Assembly: GCA_003640385.1 (NCBI GenBank)
Contig: RCAB01000021.1
Coordinates: forward strand, 1-64,000
Source: Setaria digitata
Taxonomy: Eukaryota > Nematoda > Chromadorea > Rhabditida > Setariidae
Direction: 5' to 3'
DNA: 64,000 nt
Part shown: piece by piece, positions 60,143 through 64,000 of the stretch
Layout of the letters: every line of letters begins with the position of its first letter
Position numbering within the stretch: the first letter of the stretch is position 1
Position numbers and translations under genes: made by a program
Notes under the pieces: model-generated
Database searches by the model: none
Seen by the model: the letters and a program-made list of their open reading frames with translations, nothing else
What the model was told of the DNA's origin: nothing

Positions 60143-61913
60143 ATGTCTATATCATCACTAGCCAAACTCTCAAGATGCTTCTATTGTTATAACGCTGTTC
60201 CATCGGTTGCTTTATCAGTCAATCATTTCTCTTCAGTACCTGATTTCGATGCATTAACTGAAAAAGTTCAGCATTGGAAAGAAAAGCTGCTCACTGGTAA
60301 TGTCAATGATAGTGATGATATCTCGTCCGGCGATAAAATAATTGAAAACAGAGCATGGATGAGGTAAGAATCATTAATCAGAAAAAAATTATTTTAAAGA
60401 AATTCCTGTTGTAAATTTCCCAGTGTAGCATTTTTATGAAAGTTGTTAGTATATGGATCTCGTAATGTAGTCATGCTTTAGGCCGCTTCTAGTTTATGTT
60501 TTATTAAACTAAATTCGATGTTGAAAAAAAAAAAAATTCTGCGCATTAATTTCTAATTTTGATTCCACTACAAGTTTAAAAAATCCTTCTGTTTTGATCC
60601 GAGTATCTTTTGCTGCAGTGCTCCTTTGGTGTACTGCGATGGATCATTTGACTGGACGTTAAGAAAAGGCGGTATTGGAATATTTTGGAGTCCAAACGAT
60701 GAACGCAATGCTCATCTTTCACTTACAGGGCCGAAATTGACCAACATTCGAGCTGAAATACAAGCAGTCAGTTTAGCTGCTTTACAAGTCAGTATACAGT
60801 TCTGCATTTTTCCTTTTTTTTTGGGAAGAGATTTTAGTGGTTTCTATTTGTGGTGGCATAGTTTATTTTGTATTGTATGTTTGCAGCAACGTTCACTTTT
60901 TCCGTTATATATATATAACGATGAGTGAAAGATGAGTTATATATATATAACTATAACTATATATATATATCTCATCTTTCACTTACAGGGCCGAAATTGA
61001 CCAACATTTATTATATATATATATATATATATAATAAAATTGTTGAAAAAAAATATATATATATTAAATATATATATATATATATATATAAAATATTATG
61101 GTTAAAGTTAATATTATATATGTATATATATATATATATATAATTATATACATTATATATAATTTTTTATATATATATATAATGTTTTATTTCTGTTTTA
61201 GGCTTGTTCCTTAAAGTTTGAACGGGTAATTATCAAAACGGATTCACAGTTTGTGGTTAAAGTGATTAATTCTTGGTTATCCAGATGGCGTTCTAACGAG
61301 TGGAAAAAATCAGATGGGAAGCAGATCGAAAATATGGATGATATTCAGAAACTCAGCCTTTTTACTGAAATGATAAAAGTATGTCCAAGTTCGTGCATAG
61401 TACATGCTTTTTTTTCGATGGACATGAGCAGTAAAGATCAGAAAACCATATAATCATACACATACCGAAGTGTGAGGGACAAGTACTTATATATTTAGAA
61501 ATATATTGTAACCCATCGTTAAGGATATATTTATCATGATTCGTATTTTTTGAAGAAGAACCATTGTCCCCTTCAGTTAGAGTCCTTTGGTAATATGTTA
61601 ATAGCATGTAATTTCAATCTTTATTTTCACTTTTATTACTACTTTTACTTTAATTTTTAAACTTCTATATTTCCACACACTGTAGCGAACTGTTAGTTTT
61701 GCTTAGATTCGTGTAGACCATACATATGGGCATCAGAAATACGATGAAATGAAGGAACTGGAGAACTGGGGCGAAATGTCATGTGATGAAAAGGATCGTT
61801 GTGGGAATTTTTATAGTGATCGATTATCGAGATTAGCTATCCACCAGCCAATGATGACGGATGAACAGTTCGAGCAACTGTGTAAAGCGAAGCTTAATAA
61901 ACAATTCGTCTGA
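60143..61913 (+). CDS. Divergent RNase H1-like protein
   Basis: Four exons (60143-60363, 60619-60787, 61202-61378, 61707-61913) give 257 residues. The catalytic residues are in order: D81 in YCDGSF, E120 in IRAEIQAV, and D144 in IKTDSQFVV. H198 lies in TYGHQ and D227 in GNFYSDRLSRLA. The helix after D144 and the W...NEWKKSDGKQIEN segment are typical of the RNase H fold. It should cleave RNA in RNA:DNA hybrids. The first 73 residues lack the usual hybrid-binding domain. They begin MSISSLAKLSRCFYCYNAVP, rich in S, R and K and without acids, so a mitochondrial presequence is plausible. The loop between H198 and D227 is about 19 residues longer than usual. TTTTTCAG one base before the ATG is a strong leader acceptor. 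Intron 2 holds a duplicated piece of exon 2. Confidence 0.87.
60905..61183. repeat. AT microsatellite with embedded exon copy
   Basis: Several (AT)n blocks in intron 2 of the RNase H1-like gene. Between them, 60971-61008 is an exact 38-base copy of exon 2 positions 60711-60748, and 60924-60936 is an inverted copy of its first 13 bases. Confidence 0.9.
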
Positions 61914-62924
61914 CTTTCCTTCAGTAAAGAAATTTATCGAAATAACGCTTGGTACTTCTTTTTTGTTTACCATGGAAACTTCGGAATGATGGAAATGCTT
62001 TCTTTTTTTGAGGAAGGCAAGAGCCCTCATGTCTTTTCTTCTTTTTACGTAATATATACTCTTCGAAAATTTTCATGAAGTCCAGCTGAAATGATAACAA
62101 GCGATATATTATTATGGTTATATTATTACGATTTCTTACAAATCTAGAAATCGTCCTTGCCTTTTTCTACGTGTTTCCATCGTTTTTTGTTGTTTTTAAT
62201 CCAAATGTTTTTCCAACATAGAGTGGTGCAACTATTTAATAGTTAATGTTTTGATGAGTGTTTTATATGATAAAATATTTTTCTATTGCAACTTGAAAAA
62301 AACCGAAATGCGAAAGTGGAGATCTAAGCAATATATAAGAACACGAAACTGAAAAAACCTAGCATTTTTGATGGACTGAATTTAAGGCTATCAGTTATTA
62401 TCTGCCTTTGTGCTTTTGTTTTCCATCAGAGCTTCATAAATTTGACAAATTATTTAATATTTTTCATAGTGATCCTCATCTTTGCTGCTATCTTTTATCA
62501 GTGTTATTAAAAGTTATGGGCTAAACTGCTGTACTGATAATGGTTAGGTTCTTGTTGCACATTTTGAATTGTTAACTGGCATAACAAACATAGTAGATCA
62601 GCTGCTGCCGAAAAGAAGTTACATTTATGTATCATCAAATTGTGTAAGCGAAATATAAAGAATTATTAATACTGCTACAGTAAAACGCACATCTTTGAAA
62701 ACAATGATATGGAACTATTCAATAACCAAGTCTTCCCGGAGGTTCCACAGTGCTAACATGTCTGCTTAATTGCATTTTTTTTTTTTTAATGATAAATGCT
62801 GTGACACTTGTTCTCCACTTATCTTTCTCTTGATCGAGAATGAATCGGACACACCTGCCATGAAACTTCAGTGTGGAAGATGTCGCAGAATACCGAAAGC
62901 TTTTTCCATAGTGATTACTTGCAA
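61914..62924. other. Intergenic, nothing recognised
   Basis: AT-rich 3' flank of the RNase H1-like gene, with T-rich runs. I see no exon or RNA gene. Confidence 0.4.
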
Positions 62925-63064
62925 CTAGGTGGTGATTTCCGTTAATTCTGTAACTTCAGCTATTTGCAGCTTGGTCTTCCGGATATGAGGCGAAATTCCG
63001 TCATAAAATGCATTAAGTTCTTCAACTTCTCTATCTGCATAAGTACAAAGCATTTCCACTACGT
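62925..63064 (-). CDS. Candidate terminal exon of an unknown gene
   Basis: On the minus strand, CGTTTTCAG is followed by an open frame of 45 codons and a stop: VVEMLCTYADREVEELNAFY, then DGISPHIRKTKLQIAEVTEL and a few more residues. Composition is coding-like (E, A, L, K) and unlike the surroundings, and the acceptor is strong. Entry is in phase 1. I could not find the upstream exon before the GTF2H5 gene begins. The pattern faintly recalls C-terminal helical repeats of M1 aminopeptidases, but this is a guess. It may be an exon fragment or relic. Confidence 0.35.
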
Positions 63065-63325
63065 CTGAAAACGTAGTGTGATGTCATCATCCATTTTTTT
63101 TTTTTTTTTTAAAGATATGTTTCGCAAGAAAATTATGAACAATTTGCTGCATGGGATATAACTATATCTGTAAAACTGATATTCCCAACTTTTACCATTG
63201 AGTCATGCTGTACCTCACTAGCGCATATTGTGCTTGACGATAACATATACAGATTCTTGGATTACACAAAAATATGTCAGTCAACCTTATCACGAAGATG
63301 AGGTGAACTGTGTGTGAGATGGGGA

Positions 63326-63541
63326 TCATTTGTCACTGAGGTCAGGCGAGAGTGATTCCATCATTTGGTCGAGTTTCTGTTCCAGGATTGGCACAATCTC
63401 CTTGTCGACCACAATGTGTGTCTCATCCAATTCCTTCACGATGAACTTCGACCCCAGCGCACGTGATTCGTCCAGATGAACCAATAACTGACGCATAGCC
63501 GGATCACATCGTACCAATACACCTTTTTTTACATTCACCAT
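63326..63541 (-). CDS. GTF2H5: TFIIH subunit 5 (TTDA/Tfb5)
   Basis: A single exon of 71 residues, the same length as the human protein. Family landmarks are MVNVKKGVLVRCDPAMRQLL, HLDESRALGSKFIVKELDET, and the C-terminal helix IVPILEQKLDQMM. This small protein binds the p52 subunit of the TFIIH core. It stimulates the XPB ATPase in nucleotide excision repair and stabilises TFIIH for RNA polymerase II transcription. A CTTTTCAG acceptor lies about 20 bases before the start codon on the minus strand, fitting leader trans-splicing. The gene has no intron in its coding part. It faces away from the open frame at 63668. Confidence 0.95.
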   Translation of the reverse strand: MVNVKKGVLVRCDPAMRQLLVHLDESRALGSKFIVKELDETHIVVDKEIVPILEQKLDQMMESLSPDLSDK

Positions 63542-63667
63542 CGCTTTCCTAACGTGTCTTTCTGAAAAGTTTCAGTTTTTAAGGAGAACATTTCGAATGC
63601 CGAGGAATTTCCGTCTGAATACTGACGCGCACTGTGGACGTTACGCCTCGCGTCAGAAATCAAAGAG
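63542..63667. promoter_or_regulatory. Possible bidirectional promoter
   Basis: Only 126 bases separate the start codons of GTF2H5 (minus) and the frame beginning at 63668 (plus). The interval is richer in G and C than its surroundings and includes GACGCGCACTGTGGACGTTA and CGCCTCGCGTC. Shared control is inference; no TATA-like element stands out. Confidence 0.4.
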
Positions 63668-63811
63668 ATGGAGCCGACCTCACTTCTGAAGTGTAGCGAT
63701 TTTATCGTCCTGTTTCGTTACGAGATGGCCCAGAGAACCGTTTTAACAGATCACCCGGGAGAGCTCCCAGTGCTGTCTTTTCGGTTATCACCGCATATGA
63801 TCTTCAATTAG
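63668..63811 (+). CDS. 5' end of an unidentified gene
   Basis: An ATG frame begins MEPTSLLKCSDFIVLFRYEM and continues AQRTVLTDHPGELP, with GC-rich, coding-like codon use. Read straight on, it stops after 47 residues at 63809-63811. A GTGCTG donor at 63770 would instead end a 34-codon first exon in phase 0, with further exons beyond the window edge. The start lies 126 bases from GTF2H5 in divergent orientation. I cannot name the family. Confidence 0.45.
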   Translation: MEPTSLLKCSDFIVLFRYEMAQRTVLTDHPGELPVLSFRLSPHMIFN

Positions 63812-64000
63812 TGGTTGATAAGGGAATAGCAAGCTCATAGTTACTCCTTGTTTTTTTAACTTTCCTGTTGTATTTTATAGTTCGTGATGTGCCATTATTA
63901 GGATCACCTATTGCTATATTATTCCTCGAAAACTAGAAATTTATACAAATTTTTCTAGATTAACTTCTCTCAATAAATTTGCAAAAAAAAGTGGGGCAAC

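Noticed and set aside
60925..61143. Tyrosine/isoleucine repeat protein of 72 codons
   Set aside because: Translation of an AT microsatellite plus a copied exon fragment within an intron.

Overview
This is a window of AT-rich nuclear DNA from a nematode. A parasitic spirurid or filarial worm is likely, but that is inference. The evidence is: split genes with mostly short coding exons and introns of a few hundred bases up to about 2 kb; polypyrimidine/TTTCAG acceptors a few bases before several start codons, as expected for spliced-leader trans-splicing; and a complete gene for MUP-4, a matrix receptor known from nematode epidermis. All gene models below were joined by hand from splice signals and reading phase. 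Every main model closes in frame.

Layout, left to right. A tRNA-Glu(UUC) lies on the minus strand at 1.2 kb. A mitochondrial zinc-transporter gene of the SLC30A9/ZnT9 type runs 1.8-7.6 kb (+). The interval 8.2-9.3 kb holds several unexplained open frames. A short single-pass membrane protein is encoded at 10.6-11.1 kb (-). A very AT-rich interval of about 12 kb follows, with only one credible small secreted-peptide candidate near 17 kb (-). The mup-4 gene fills 23.7-41.3 kb (+) with 38 exons and 1,911 codons: signal peptide, about 8 EGF modules, a VWA domain, about 13 EGF modules, an SEA-like domain, 5 more EGF modules, a transmembrane helix and a cytoplasmic tail of about 260 residues.

From 44.4 to 51.2 kb (+) lies a four-pass membrane protein gene whose second coding position exists as three tandem, phase-compatible, mutually exclusive exons. 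They swap the first extracellular loop. The tail is histidine-rich and ends in a PDZ-ligand-like tip, and one acceptor lacks the normal AG. This is the most unusual locus in the window. Then, all on the + strand, come a CCDC134 homologue (52.8-55.2 kb), a ZFAND1-like AN1 zinc-finger protein (57.4-59.0 kb) and a divergent RNase H1-like protein (60.1-61.9 kb). At the right end are a possible minus-strand terminal exon (62.9-63.1 kb), the TFIIH subunit GTF2H5 (63.3-63.5 kb, -), and 126 bp away a divergent + strand start codon of an unidentified gene that probably leaves the window.

The genes are unrelated housekeeping or structural functions (zinc transport, epidermal attachment, ER quality control, stress-granule/proteasome adaptor, RNA:DNA hybrid processing, transcription/repair). 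I see no shared pathway or convincing operon. Repeats are modest: AT microsatellites, a 28-bp minisatellite, several hairpins inside introns, and a pair of diverged 150-bp repeats on either side of the zinc-finger gene.
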